A stretch of 64,000 bases of DNA, taken from Rhynchopus sp. YZ270_cl-10 (taxonomy: Eukaryota > Euglenozoa > Diplonemea > Diplonemida > Diplonemidae). The stretch is taken from assembly GCA_964035575.1 (NCBI GenBank), contig OZ037892.1:434001-498000 (forward strand). Direction: 5' to 3'. The translations under genes were made by a program, and so were the position numbers. Under the pieces are notes generated by a model. It had not been told where the DNA came from. It ran no database searches and saw only the letters and a program-made list of their open reading frames with translations. The first letter of the stretch is position 1. Each line of letters starts with the position of its first letter. Positions 1 to 10,964 of this stretch are shown piece by piece.

Positions 1-718
1 CAGACATGGGGGGGGGGAGAGAAGAAAAAGAAAAAAGAGAGAAAAGAAAAAAAGAAAAAAGGATCTCAACTGAACGAACCCTGAACGAATACTGCGCAGC
101 AAAAAGGAAAAAAGGGAAGAGAGGAAACCCGGGGGAGAGGGGGGGGATTTGAAAATGTTTTTTTTATTTGTTTTTGAAAGTGCTTGGGGATTATTTTTTT
201 TTTTTGATCAAATAGAAGTGAAATTCTATTATTTCAGGCACGATGTCAGAAAGTGCTTGGGGAGGGGGGGAATACGCTGGCACAAAAAAAGGAGGGGATG
301 GGGAGAGAATTTGACATACGACTGTGTCACACATCAAAGAGGGAGAGAAAAAAATCACAGCGTCATGTGATAAAACAGGGTGGGGGGTGGTGGGGGGGAA
401 ATTGAACGTCGTTGTTAAAGGTTGGGGGGAATTTGAGAGTTGGTCAAAAAAAAATACTGAACCAAAAAAAAATTTGTTTGATCAATGACAACTATCATAA
501 GATGGCGGCCACAATTTTTTTTTTTCTTCACAGGATGAAAAAAAAGGGGGATTTTTTTTTAGAGAAACCTACTGGGGGGGAGCTATTAAAGGATACGTAT
601 ACTTTATTCGGCGGGAATTACTGCTTAAATGGCCAAAAAACGAAAAAGGAAAAAAAAAAAAAATCACTGTTATTTTGGGGTTTTCAGGTGGCCGAAACCT
701 CGCGAAAACACCACCATC

Positions 719-810
719 GACATTTTTGGGCCAATCCCAGCCAGTGGTGGGGTCAATGTGGAAAAATGAACAATTTTTTGGTGACTTAAATTTTCACAAA
801 TCTGAACCCT
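719..810 (+). repeat. GGTGGGGTCAAT dispersed repeat, copy 1
   Basis: This is a diverged copy of a dispersed family with core CAGTGGTGGGGTCAAT, preceded by CATTT..GG(G/A)(A/C)C and followed by (G/C)GAAAATGGACAA and a TGACTTAAATTTT segment. Other copies lie near 4705, 5643, 5911, 27612, 27775, 48835 and 49040 on this strand, and near 55760 and 55985 on the other strand. No coding capacity is visible. The family is probably non-autonomous. Confidence 0.6.
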
Positions 811-859
811 ATCAGCACCAATCGTGTGAAAACTGATACACGCGTTTTAGGTCAAAAAT

Positions 860-1040
860 ACTCATTTATACCCCGCAGGGTATACTTTATTCCCTCCCTC
901 CGGCAAAAATTATTACCCTCAAGGGAGCACTTTATCTCCCTGAAGGTCCACTTTATCTCCCTAGGGAGATAAAGTGACCTTCAGGGAGATAAAGTAAAAG
1001 CTTCAGGGAGATAAAGTGACCTTCAGGGAGATAAAGTGGA
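860..1040. repeat. Array of ACTTTATCTCCCT motifs with an inner palindrome
   Basis: The motif ACTTTATCTCCCT and its reverse complement AGGGAGATAAAGT recur at least six times. The direction switches at about 961, where ...CTTTATCTCCCT meets AGGGAGATAAAG... as a dyad. Several reverse copies are separated by GACCTTC. Related arrays lie at 1857-1971 and 2115-2220. Confidence 0.7.
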
Positions 1041-1146
1041 ATTTTTTTTTTTTTTTTAGTTTTGGGCAGGGCCTTCAACCATCGACAAAGCCTGTCCACA
1101 GTTTCGTCGAAGTAAAAAAAAAAAAAAAAAAAAAGACCTCCCCGAG

Positions 1147-1171
1147 CCCGCGCGCGCTTCGCGCGCGCGGG
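1147..1171. repeat. Perfect GC-only hairpin, 11-bp arms
   Basis: CCCGCGCGCGC and its exact reverse complement flank a TTC spacer. This is striking in a region dominated by A/T runs. A similar hairpin with a GAA spacer lies at 55325-55347 inside the hAT-like element, with matching CCCCGA-type left flanks. Confidence 0.75.
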
Positions 1172-1856
1172 TGCAGCAAATCACAGGGAGAAGCTCTCAA
1201 GGGGTTTATATAGGTTTTGGTCATTTTTGAAAACTGTCCCACACACGTGTATTTCAACACAAGCAGCATTGGTAGCTTTGTAGCCACTGGTGATCCACAA
1301 GCCGTAGTGGGTATACCTGTCTTATCAGTAAGCTCAGTACATTTATAACAACGAAAGTCCCTGGCGAAGCCACGGTACGCAACATTTCAAATATTGCGCA
1401 TACCATGACACTTTATTTACAGCCAAACTATGGCATGGGAAGGGTGGGATGCCTGCTTGCGCCGCAGGCGCACGGTACGCTACTTTTGCCTGGCTCACTC
1501 CTCGTTGAGTTCTACGAGCTCCGTCCAAATGGTCACAGTGGATCACAGGAGAATGTTAAAGTTAAAACCCTCAACCGAGTTTCTCCCGTGGACTACCCTG
1601 CAACTCGGTCAGAGATAAAAGGATTTGCCAAAATCCCATATTTTTTTTAGATTTGTCGAACTTCGACAAAAAAAAACCCCAACCGAAGTTAAGGCTTAAC
1701 TTCGACACGTTGAAGGCCCTGGTTTTGGGCCTAAGGTGAAAAAAACCCACTTCTAGGTACCTATATGGGCCCAAAAATGCCAAAAAACGAAAAATTTTGC
1801 ATTTTTGACCATCGGGAGGGCAAAAGTATACCCTACGGGGTATAAAATTACATATT

Positions 1857-1971
1857 TACCCCCGGGGACTCACATATCTCCCCTCGGGAGCCAATATTTC
1901 CCCTCGGGCCCTACGGGCCCTCGGGGAAATATTGGCTCCCTCGGGGGAGATAAAGTGAGTCCCCGGGGGTA
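1857..1971. mobile_element. 115-bp palindromic element
   Basis: The ends TACCCCCGGGGACTCAC and GTGAGTCCCCGGGGGTA are exact inverted repeats. A second arm pair, GGGAGCCAATATTTCCCC and its complement, lies inside. The centre is CGGGCCCTACGGGCCC. The left flank carries a TATACCCTACGGGGTATA dyad. It is probably a short foldback or MITE-type element. I see no clear target duplication. Confidence 0.6.
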
Positions 1972-2114
1972 GAATAAATAACTGTTCTCAGCTCAAAGTG
2001 AGCCCATCACAGCACGCACAGAATCCGGGCCACCGAAATCAAAAAAAAATTTTTTCGATTTTTTTGTGCAAAAATTGCTGTAAATTTTTTTTGGTAAGAA
2101 AAATGTACACAAAA

Positions 2115-2220
2115 ACCGTATACTTTATTTCACAGATTTCCACGCTCAAAATGGGTTTCCGCGCCGTATACTTTATTACCCCCGTATACTTTATTAGCAC
2201 CGTATACTTTATTAGCCCCC
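2115..2220. repeat. CGTATACTTTATT tandem motifs
   Basis: CCGTATACTTTATT occurs four times with irregular spacing (about 2117, 2163, 2182 and 2200). The motif echoes GTATACTTTATT near 880 and, more loosely, the TTATTATTTACT units at 54230-54365. Confidence 0.6.
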
Positions 2221-2883
2221 CCCCAGTAGCCCCACAGTGCTTAAGTCACCTTTTGAAGGAAAAGGGGGGAAGCAGGTAGACTTGATTAGTTTCCCCTTTT
2301 AAAAAAGAATACTTTAGAGAGATGTACTAGCCTAACGGGGGTACCGTTTCATCTAAAGAAAGTGGAAGAGGTGGGGGGGAAAACAAAAGAAGGGCAGTGT
2401 TGAAACGTACTAAAAACGCAGCTCGGTCGTGTAAAATAAAATATAAAAGATAGGTCGTAAATGCAACGACGATCCTCTTGTGGACCCTAGCTCTCTGAGA
2501 GACCACATTGGTTTATCGAACCGCAAAAAATAGCATTTTTATTTTTGTTATACAAAACAGCGCGGATGCTGTACGCAGACCACACAACAGTGAAGTAAAT
2601 GACTTTTTTTGTAGTTTTACTTCTGACTTCATTGCCTTACAACAGTAAAACCAAAAGTAAAACCACAAAGTCAAATCGTTTTCTTCACTGTCATGCACAC
2701 AGTTGCTACCCTCATTTGAATATCCACAGCACCGAACCGTGTCGGTGCGGAAAAGGAACACGGTTCCTTCGGGAACAAATGATGACCATTCGCACCCTAT
2801 TGCAGGCAGTCGCTATGCCCGATAACTACACAGTGAGTAAAGGGGAAATGAAGGGAAATAAGGGGAGATGAGGAGGGGGTTGT

Positions 2884-2918
2884 AAGATGAACCTAAGCCT
2901 CTCGTGCTTAGTCACCTT
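2884..2918 (+). repeat. Hairpin family A, copy 1
   Basis: This copy is close to the family A consensus: AAGATGAAC, stem CTAAGC, loop CTCTCGT, stem GCTTAG, then TCACCTT. The outer arms AAG.TGA and TCA.CTT also pair. It is followed by a T run and then an A run. I found about twenty recognisable copies, all in this orientation. The product, if any, is unknown. Confidence 0.75.
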
Positions 2919-3911
2919 TTTAAAAAAAAAAATAATGCACAAAAAATGCGACCTGTATCTGGCTTGATTTACCAGAAGGAAGAATACCGGGCCGAAATAC
3001 TTTGCATGAAATTGGGCTGCGAATATTTTGGGTATTAGTTAGAGTAGAGTGCAGTGTGAAAAAAGCACGGCAGGAAAAAATTGAGGGGTAGTTGAGGAAG
3101 GAACGGTTGTTTTGTTGCTGCTGGCTGTCTTTTTGATTTATTTTTTTTTTTTTGGGGGTCGGGTTTTAAAAGAAAAGAAAATGAAAAAGAAACGAAACCC
3201 CCACTGCAAGGAACACTACCAAAAAAAATGAACTATTTGAAGCGGGATTGCAAAAGGGCGCATTATAATTGCCCACATGGTACTTTGTCTTCCACGGGAA
3301 TTGCTTATATAACCACATCCTGAGGGATTAAATGAAATACTGAAATATGAGTTGAAGAAAATATTAGTAATTGTCAATACAGTAAGATAAAATGAAAGGA
3401 AATAACCTCGTTTTATTACAAAAGATCCCCTCCTTTTCAGACCAACGAAAGAGAGGATGCCAAATACACTTAAAATACATGAAATACCATAACTGTTAAC
3501 AAGAACTCGAACAAATAAGAATAATCGGGTATAAAAAACAACACAAACAAATGAACACACGTGGTATTAAACAAAAAAATATATGTGAAACTGCGAAAGG
3601 GGGGTGCAAACATATCTGCAAAAGCAGGCACCCCTAGCAAAAGAGCGAATGATTTATTCAAAAAAAAAAAAAAAGATTGAAAGCTTGAAATGAAATATGC
3701 CAACCCATGCGTACAGACATATCACAAGAACAAGCGTAGAAGCAAAATTCGCAGAGAGTTGTCACATGCTGTGCGCATGCACTCTCAACGAAGCACAAAT
3801 CAGCCTTCTGAGAGACATCACTTTTTTTTCTTCTTCTTCGTCCTTGAAGATTCTTCTCTTCGTTTTGCTCTCAGTCGATGTTGTGCAAAAAAAGGAAAAG
3901 GGAAAGTTTAT

Positions 3912-3944
3912 AAGATGATCTAAGCCTCTCGTGCTTAGTCACCT
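3912..3944 (+). repeat. Hairpin family A, copy 2
   Basis: AAGATGATC, TAAGC stem, CTCTCGT loop, GCTTA stem, TCACCT. An A run follows directly. Confidence 0.7.
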
Positions 3945-4030
3945 AAAAAAAAATTGATAAATTTGTGCAACGCTAAGGTCGCTATCAATACAAAACTTTC
4001 CTTTTGAATGAAAGGAAGGAAACTTATAAC

Positions 4031-4063
4031 GATGAATGGTGCCTCTCACACAAACACACATCT
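4031..4063 (+). repeat. Hairpin family B copy (diverged)
   Basis: GATGAATGGTGCCTCTC then CACAAACACACATC. It keeps the GATG/CATC outer pair of family B, but its inner stem is changed. Confidence 0.45.
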
Positions 4064-4142
4064 CGGGGGCGATGTTGCTTTGAACAGACGTAATACACGG
4101 TCTGATGCGAAAGACTTGATGGAAAGGTTTTTTTTTTTGTTT

Positions 4143-4190
4143 TGAAAACTTGGTTGCATTAGTGTAGACACCCGAGGATGAACTCCACTA
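4143..4190 (+). repeat. Hairpin family F, copy 1
   Basis: TTGAAAACTTGGTTG, then TAGTGTAGACACCCGAGGAT and ACTCCACTA. The ends TAGTG and CACTA pair. A T run precedes it, and a family G copy follows 20 bp later. Confidence 0.7.
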
Positions 4191-4210
4191 TAATTTGTTT
4201 TATTTTAAAG

Positions 4211-4254
4211 AATTGTTGGAATAGTGTAGTTGCCTACTTATGCAAAGCTACACT
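4211..4254 (+). repeat. Hairpin family G, copy 1
   Basis: AATTGTTGGAATAGTGTAG, TTGCCTACTTATGCAAA, CTACACT. In this copy AGTGTAG and CTACACT pair exactly, while other copies have AGTGTAG with CTCCACT. Confidence 0.65.
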
Positions 4255-4594
4255 CAGTTTTTTTTTTTTTGAGAATTTTTGTTCAAAAAAAATTTTAACA
4301 AATGCACAAGAGAAGAGCTATTGGAGTTGTAATGAATACACGCTTTTTTTTTTTGAGTCTGGGAAGGGGAAAATATATCCCATCTTCCCCCCGCCTATTC
4401 CGCTACAGGGCCTGTGACAAAGTGTTGTCGGACGAGACCTCTGGTATCTGGAGGGATCCTGGGTGGGGGAAGAAACAAGGTGCAGCTCCTCTACTCTTCT
4501 CTTGTCTCGCAAAGTTCTTTGAACTTCAAAAAAGAGAAATAAATAATCAGGTTTTTTGTAAGCTTATCATGCTTGGTCACCTTGAAAAAGTGCA

Positions 4595-5074
4595 ATTTTG
4601 GTGCTTCCCGGGGGGTATGCATTTCACAAATTTTCAATTCAATTCACAACTATTCACAACTTTTCACTACCCTTTTTTCTCTCGTTGGTGAAGCTTTTAA
4701 ACGCCGGCATTTGCATTTCCGGAATCCGTCCGGCCAGTGGTGGGGTCAATTTGCCGAAATGGACAAGTTCTCGTCATTTCCGCACAGTACACAGAACACA
4801 GATACACAGGTACACCACATCACGTTCTATCTTGTGAATCCCAGCGTACCCCTCAATGGGTGGGTCACCACCCCACCCAAAAAAAAAATCAATTCACAAC
4901 TTTTCACAACTATTCACAACTTTTCACATTTTTTCACAATTTTTCACAATTTTTCACAATTTTTCACCAGCCTTCACAATTTTATAGCGGTTTTCGTGTT
5001 GTGAAAACTTGTGAAAACTTGTCACATTTTGTGAAAAATTGTGAAATGCACACCCCCCGGGAAGCACCAAATTT
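4595..5074. mobile_element. Palindromic element with about 35-bp inverted ends
   Basis: The left end TTTGGTGCTTCCCGGGGGG, continuing to TGCATTTCAC, recurs inverted at the right end. The interior carries a GGTGGGGTCAAT repeat (4705-4765), then an array of TTCACAATTTT-type units that becomes its reverse complement (AATTGTGAAAA) toward the right end. No transposase is visible, so this is probably a non-autonomous foldback-type element. I could not assign target duplications. Confidence 0.65.
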
Positions 5075-5256
5075 ACAACAAAATTGCAAAAAAAAAAAAA
5101 AAACAAGTAATTGCTATCGGAAAAAAAACGGGGTGTGATGTGGAACTCCATCCTGTAGAAATAATCTACAACACGCCCAGCATTCTGCTCTTCTGCAGGT
5201 ATGCTAACGCTCTTCGTACGCTGCCAGACCCACTGAGACGCCAGCATCTGAAATGT

Positions 5257-5425
5257 TCAAGAAGAGGGGCTGTCCCCTTCGTCCAGCACCATCTGGACGA
5301 TAGCGTTGTTGGACGTCGGCTCGGCAGGCTCGGCGTGTCCCAGCTCGTTTTTGTCCACAGGCTCCCCACATTGTCGTCGTCGTTGGAGCAGTGCGGAAGG
5401 AACACAGAATGCACAGACTACAACA
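5257..5425 (-). pseudogene. Coding-like fragment in a GC-richer island
   Basis: On the minus strand an open frame of about 55 codons runs to a TGA at 5257-5259. It begins CAFCVPSALLQRRR, continues GEPVDKNELGHAEPAEPTS and ends VLDEGDSPSS. An AG with a short pyrimidine context lies at its upstream edge, which would suit an exon. Composition is much less AT-rich than the surrounding 18 kb. It may be the last exon of an unrecognised gene or a captured gene fragment. No domain is recognised. Confidence 0.3.
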
Positions 5426-5642
5426 CATCGATCACACCAGGCGCATCAGCACCTCCAACAAATGACCAAGATGCTACGGTGGTTTCGATAATCGTCCAGA
5501 GTTTTCCACAGCACACCCCGCTTTTTCCTAGCAATTAGTTGTTCTTGTTGTTCTTGTTGTTTTCAACCACCTTCCTTCAACCCTTGTAGGATCAGTTGTT
5601 ATTTTTTTTCGCGAAAACATGAAATTACACATTTCAAGAGAA

Positions 5643-5910
5643 CAAATTAAAAAGGGTCCTTATTTGCATTTTTGGGATCCGCCCGTGCAGTGGTGGGGTC
5701 AATCTCGAAAATTGGACAATTTTTTGACCACTTAAATTTTGAGAAATATGAGCCCGGTTCCTTATACGTGGGGCCCATTTTCGGCTATTTTTTCCCTCAA
5801 AATCTGGTTTTGTAAAATTGACCCTTTACTCCCCCCCCACATCGATTTCAATACTATACCTTACTTCACCTACGGTTGCCCTTACAGGGGGGTGAAGGAA
5901 GGTAAGTTGA
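5643..5910 (+). repeat. 268-bp direct repeat, unit 1 (contains GGTGGGGTCAAT repeat)
   Basis: This is the first of two adjacent units that are almost identical. It begins CAAATTAAAAAGGGTCC, contains the GGTGGGGTCAAT core, and ends GAAGGAAGGTAAGTTGA. The clear differences are a few bases after TTTTCGGCTA. A partial third copy lies at 49040-49180. Confidence 0.85.
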
Positions 5911-6178
5911 CAAATTAAAAAGGGTCCTTATTTGCATTTTTGGGATCCGCCCGTGCAGTGGTGGGGTCAATCTCGAAAATTGGACAATTTTTTGACCACT
6001 TAAATTTTGAGAAATATGAGCCCGGTTCCTTATACGTGGGGCCCATTTTCGGCTAAAATTTTCCTCAAAATCTGGTTTTGTAAAATTGACCCTTTACTCC
6101 CCCCCCACATCGATTTCAATACTATACCTTACTTCACCTACGGTTGCCCTTACAGGGGGGTGAAGGAAGGTAAGTTGA
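5911..6178 (+). repeat. 268-bp direct repeat, unit 2
   Basis: This is a head-to-tail duplicate of 5643-5910 with the same length and boundaries. The near identity points to a recent tandem duplication. Confidence 0.85.
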
Positions 6179-6742
6179 AAAATCGTTCGCAGTAATAGTA
6201 GTGGGTTTTATCTATCACCTTCATGGCTTGTTCTACTACTTTGTTGTGTGCGTAAAGTGTGTACTAAATATTCTGTGTTGATATTTTTTATTACTGCAAT
6301 ACGCTCTCACTACCTGGCCGAGAGGAAACCTCTTTGAGGCCAAAAAAAAAGGAACGGGGTTTTTCTTGGATGAGATAGATTGGTAAAAAATGCTTTATCA
6401 GCCCACTCAATAAATTATTAAGGGGAAAAGGGTGAAGAATCAGCAAAAAAAAAAGAGAGAGAAAAAACAGAATGACAATAGCAAATCGCGTTATTTTGCT
6501 TTTCTTTGATGCAAAAGAAGGTCGCACCTAAGGGAAAAAAATGCATAAATGATGCAATTTTGCTTGAATTTCTTGTTTTTTTTTTGTTTTTTTGCAAAGA
6601 ATGAATGAATGTTGTTTCGTAAAAAATTAGCAATATAAAAGATAAATAAAAACCTCGTCCTCATGCTCTTAGCAACCAACTGTGTCGCCCATTTGCGGGA
6701 ATGGCAGGTATTTTAAAAAAAAATAAAAAAGCGGTTCTGTTA

Positions 6743-6777
6743 CGATGAACCTAAGCCTCTAAGAGCTTAGCCACCTT
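6743..6777 (+). repeat. Hairpin family A copy, loop variant
   Basis: CGATGAAC, CTAAGC stem, CTCTAAGA loop, GCTTAG stem, CCACCTT. The inner stem is perfect. Confidence 0.7.
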
Positions 6778-7020
6778 AAAAAATATGACATAAATCTGGT
6801 TGATGGAAGACTGTTAATAATGTGTCAAAAGAAGCAGAAAACTTTCAAGATGAATGTGACCCACACTGTGTACACAAACACCCCAAAGAAATCACGTGAA
6901 AGGCGGTCAGAGTAAATATCACCAAAAAAAAAGAATGCAGTCAAAATAATACGGGGACAATGGAACCGTGTGGGTTATATTGGAGCTGCAAAAAAAAAAA
7001 AAAAAAGAAAACATTTATTT

Positions 7021-7048
7021 GAAATACAAAGCCTTCTTGTGACAGTGT
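7021..7048 (+). repeat. Family C repeat, copy 1
   Basis: GAAATACAAAGCC, TTCTTGTG, ACAGTGT. Family C has this conserved 5' part followed in most copies by a variable hairpin. Confidence 0.6.
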
Positions 7049-7145
7049 TTTAAAATAGTTTTGTTTTTGTTTTTCTTTTTGTTTTTTTAGCGATGGGAGT
7101 AAACACAATGTGCATACTACCGGTATTGTTTGAAAAAAGTTGATT

Positions 7146-7183
7146 TGAAAATACAAAGCATTTTTTTGCGTGACAGTGTACCT
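7146..7183 (+). repeat. Family C repeat, copy 2
   Basis: GAAAATACAAAGC, a T run, GTGACAGTGTACCTC. It lies 100 bp from copy 1. Confidence 0.55.
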
Positions 7184-7618
7184 CAAAAAAAATATGGCAT
7201 AAATTTGAAGAAAAAAAAAGCTTTCCTCTTTTTGTAAGCATATATTACGATTTAAGACGAGATGAGAGGCTTTGTGCACGCTGACTGCCCTGCGAATACA
7301 ATATGCTGGTTTGAGTGGCAAAAAAAAAAAGCAAAAAGTTTCAACTGGTTCTCCCACCCAAACCCATCCGAATTCAGACCCTTTCAGGTCAAATATAGGG
7401 TAATACGGAGAGAAAACATAGAAATTTTGATCGGACACATCCTCTTTGAGGGGGTATCACTATCAAAAGAAAATGACATTTTTAAAAAAAGAGAGAAATT
7501 TGAAAGATAAATGCATTTATCACAGTGTACACGCACCTTTTTTTTTTTGAAAACCCCCTGGTTGGTTTTTCCAGTATACAGCGAATGCTGTGTGGGGTTT
7601 TTTAAAAGGGGGGCGTAT

Positions 7619-7650
7619 GATATGAACCTAAGCCTCTCGTGGTTAGTCTT
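7619..7650 (+). repeat. Hairpin family A copy (diverged)
   Basis: GATATGAACCTAAGCCTCTCG then TGGTTAGTCTT. The loop is intact and the 3' stem is partly decayed. Confidence 0.5.
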
Positions 7651-8003
7651 GAGGAAAAAAAGGAAAAAAGAAAAAAAACCAACAAAATAGTTTCAACCAA
7701 AGTCATTAGCGTTCCTCTCACCCCGTCCACTTCCATCAGAAATATTGCTAAAAAAATAAAAGCAAAAGGATAAACGTCAAAGATGGATGCGCACGTATCC
7801 ACGCACGTATCATAATATAAAAGAAATGGAAAGAGGTAAGGTTGGTTGTTTGCAATGGTTTCGTTGAACGCAGCCAGAGAGTGGCTGTATTTCCACTAAA
7901 AAAAATAAAAGACTTTTGAATAAAATTAGACAAGAATTGTTGTATATTCCACTTTATTTCAGTGCAAAATAAGGCATTTACAAAAAATAAAAGAGAAGTT
8001 GAA

Positions 8004-8042
8004 AGTGCAAACGCCTCACCGTTCACGGCGGACGCAGGCACT
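8004..8042 (+). repeat. Hairpin family D, copy 1
   Basis: AGTGCAAACGCCTCACCGTT, then CGGCGGACGC and AGGCACT. AGT/ACT and GCCT/AGGC pair, with an inner CCG/CGG pair. Confidence 0.65.
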
Positions 8043-8059
8043 GAAGAAAAAAAAAATCA

Positions 8060-8110
8060 TGCAGACACTCCCGACTGACCCACATGATGCCAGCCAGCCT
8101 CGGATGAAAG
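8060..8110 (+). repeat. Family E repeat, copy 1
   Basis: ATGCAGACACTCCCGACTGA, CCCACATGATGCCAGCC, GGATGAAAG. It matches copies at 16444 and 26796. It abuts a family D copy. Confidence 0.6.
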
Positions 8111-8332
8111 CATAAAATTTTAAAAAAGGGAAACTTAAAAAAGAATGTTTCTCACAATTCGACGCAAGGCTAGCAATGTGACAACAAGCGCCTAAACAAG
8201 GACAGTATCAAGAAGGTCAGAAAATGCGGGTTAATCGCGGATATGTGCAACATTGGATCTGCACATTGTGTAAGGTAATGCACAAAAAGAATGGAGTCCT
8301 CGAACTATTTTAAAAAGAAAAGAAACGTTTTT

Positions 8333-8367
8333 AAGATGACTCTAAGCCTCTCGTGCTTAGTCACCTT
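8333..8367 (+). repeat. Hairpin family A copy
   Basis: AAGATGACTC, TAAGC stem, CTCTCGT loop, GCTTA stem, GTCACCTT, followed by an A run. Confidence 0.75.
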
Positions 8368-8662
8368 TTAAAAAAAGAAAAAAAACAGAGAGAGAAAAGT
8401 TTGGCAGGAACCCTAAGCTCAGCGTTTTCATGCTAAGTCACCAAACAAAGAAGCAGGAACGGTATGGTCAGAAAAAAAATGAGACTCAATTTTTGTTTAT
8501 TTTTTTTTCTCGATATTTCACATAAATGAGGGGTTAAAGGTGCAGGCGTCATTGTGAGATGCAAGCACCAAATATATTTTATAAAAAAATAAACGAATAA
8601 AATTATGGTTATAAAAAGGGGGGAAAGAGAGGGAGGAGAGCAGCAGTTTATATTGGATTGAA

Positions 8663-8706
8663 AGTGCAAACGCATCGCCGTACATCGACGGACGCAGACA
8701 CCGACT
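8663..8706 (+). repeat. Hairpin family D, copy 2
   Basis: AGTGCAAACGCATCGCCGTA then CATCGACGGACGCAGACAC. The inner arm changes from CCG/CGG to GCCGT/ACGG type pairing. Confidence 0.6.
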
Positions 8707-9791
8707 AAAAGGATAACAAATAACTTCTTTACTATGTATTGACATTACTAATTTTCTTCTAAAAAATAAAGAAAAATGGGTTTTGAATGAGTAAAAAAAA
8801 AATGATAACGGGTTGGTTTAGTACGGCTGGTATTCATACAGTCTTCACTATCCAGAAAACACCCGGTTATTTGAAATTGTTAGGGTAGTTGGACCACTCA
8901 CACGAATATGGTATTGCTTTGGTAATCTGGTTGGGAGTGGGTGGTGGAAGGTAAACGGGGAAAATGTCGCCTTCCTTTTTTTTCTCTCAAAAAGAGATAC
9001 ATTTCTGTTACCTCACAGTGAGAGGAAACAAAAAAACAAAAAAAAACCGCAGTTTCCCCTGCCCAGTCGCAGTGTGGAACCCCCTATGCAGCACAATAAC
9101 AAAACAAAGCAAGAGGCAGTGGGAAAAGGAGAAAAAAAACCCCCCCCAGCAGCAACAGCAAAACGTTCATAAAGAAGGGGGAAGAGGGGGTTTTGGTGAC
9201 TTCAAAAAGTTCACAAAAGGGGGGATACTTCCTATCTGAGGAGGCCAAAGTGGAAGGGGAAAAGGGGATAAGATAATATTTTAACTACAAGATGGATCTT
9301 GTCTCCTCGTCTGTTTTTTTATCTTGGTTTTGGTTTGTTTTGTGAGGGGGAAAAGAAAAAAGGAAAAAAAAATCTTGTTTTTTTCGGTACTTTCATCACA
9401 AAAAAGAGCGAGGTTTGGTAAAAAAAAAGAGGGGTGTATGTGGAAAGGCTATCACCTCCCTGGGTTTAGCTTTAAAAAAAAAAAAAAAATCAATGATTTT
9501 TTTTCTTCGAACGGATAAAACATCGATCAAAAAATACGTCTTTTCCGATATGGTGTCATTTAGAGCGGAAAAAAAGGTATTCTTTGAAAGCGTGTTTACG
9601 CCGTATAGTACGAAGGACCATAGCTTCATAGGCAAAAAAAAGGAAGAGTTAACCCATTCAGGTTAACACCTATTTATTTTATATGAACAAAAAATGGCCT
9701 TAAAAACACAGTTTCTTTCTTGCTAGTCATTGAATCAAGGACTAACACATTTTCTTTTTGGAGCTTTTCTTTTGTTATTATTTTCTTTTCT

Positions 9792-9840
9792 GAAAACTTG
9801 ATTTGTATTCATGCAGACACCCCGAGGATGCACTCCACTA
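9792..9840 (+). repeat. Hairpin family F, copy 2
   Basis: GAAAACTTGATTTGTATTC, ATGCAGACACCCCGAGGATG, CACTCCACTA. A family G copy follows after 25 bp of mostly T. Confidence 0.6.
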
Positions 9841-9865
9841 TTTTTTTTTTCTTCTTTTTTTGTTT

Positions 9866-9931
9866 TGATAAATTGTTGAATTAGTGTAGTTGCCTCGGTT
9901 GTGTTGTCACAGTTTGTGCAATCTCTCCACT
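9866..9931 (+). repeat. Hairpin family G, copy 2
   Basis: GATAAATTGTTGAATTAGTG, TAGTTGCCTCGGTTGTGTTG, TCACAGTTTGTGCAATCTC, CAC. Inner TGTG/CACA and TTGC/GCAA pairs are present. Confidence 0.7.
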
Positions 9932-10387
9932 TTTTTTTACATCGCCAAAATCTCGCATCAGCAGTGGGGTGGGGGGTAGGGTGGGAAAATTTAAAAAAAA
10001 AAAAAAATACAAAATTGACTCAGTGAAGACATAGAATTATCTGAGACGAGGAAAGTTTGTGCAATTATTACACTGCATCCCATGGATTTTTTTGTTGTCC
10101 ATTTTGGGAAAAAATGGGGCATAAAAAAAAGACAAAACTGGATAACAACTCTTCCAAAAAAATTCAAAAAAAAAAAAAAAAATAAATCTTTTATCTTTAA
10201 TTGAAAGGGGTGAACGACTAGTCAGAGTTGTTAACGGTCAGTCAAAATGGACAAAAAAAAAAGGGGGATCGGGACCGAGTGGCATTATTTTTGTTAGGAA
10301 CTCCGATGATCTGTCAAATGACAAATCGTGGAAATTTTTTTGAAAAAAAGTCCCATTTTGCTTCAAGAGAGAGGGGATCTGAATTTC

Positions 10388-10422
<35 letters not shown>

Positions 10423-10828
10423 TTGGTAGACAAGAAGGAGTCGTGGACAACTTCAAGCCAAGTTTATTGTAACAGGTATTTTATTTTTGAAAAGCTTTTC
10501 CATTTTCACTCACATTTCCGCGAAATACACAAAATCGTTCACCCTTACCGTCTCCTGTTGTGAGGGATCATTCAGAATATCCAAAAAAAAGAGGGGGTTT
10601 TTTTTGAATAAGTGGTGTTGTTGTTTTTTTTTGCTTAATAAAGGGGGAAGGACGTAAAAAACTACTCCGAAACTCTTCAGCCCGAACATGTCTTTTTTTA
10701 TTTCTAAAAAATAAAAAATAAAAAAAAAGGAGGGGGGTAATGGAAAAATAAGCATGGAAAAATAAAAAAATGCTCTTTGTGCAAACCACTAGAACACCTT
10801 AGTTGAAAACACCCGAAGATTTTTTTTA

Positions 10829-10880
10829 TCGACAATCGCCTAAGCACCCACTTTAGTGGGTTTACTATAGGGTCGGTGCA
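10829..10880 (+). repeat. Hairpin family H, copy 1
   Basis: TCGACAATCGCCTAAGCAC, then hairpin CCCAC-TTTA-GTGGG, then CTATAGGGTCGGTGC. A decayed family F piece (TTGAAAACACCCGAAGAT) precedes it and a family G copy follows at 10905, giving the order F-H-G. Confidence 0.7.
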
Positions 10881-10904
10881 TAATCAATTTTCCTTTTCTT
10901 TTTT

Positions 10905-10964
10905 GATAAATTGGAGTAGTGTAGTTGCCTCGGGTTGTGTTGCCACAGTTGTGCAATCTCCACT
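10905..10964 (+). repeat. Hairpin family G, copy 3
   Basis: GATAAATTGGAGTAGTGTAG, TTGCCTCGGGTTGTGTTGCC, ACAGTTGTGCAATCTCCACT. This is close to the family consensus. Confidence 0.8.

Noticed and set aside
412-789. 125-codon open frame with many K and F runs
   Set aside because: It is a product of A and T runs plus part of a GGTGGGGTCAAT repeat. No coding character.
2884-2918. Family A hairpin as a tRNA, C/D snoRNA or bacterial-type terminator
   Set aside because: There is no T-loop (GTTCRAnTC), no CTGA D box, and the element is too short for any of these. Copies are followed by A runs as often as T runs.
4573-5138. Overlapping plus-strand frames of 133-143 codons
   Set aside because: They run through the TTCACAATTTT array of the palindromic element and translate its repeats.
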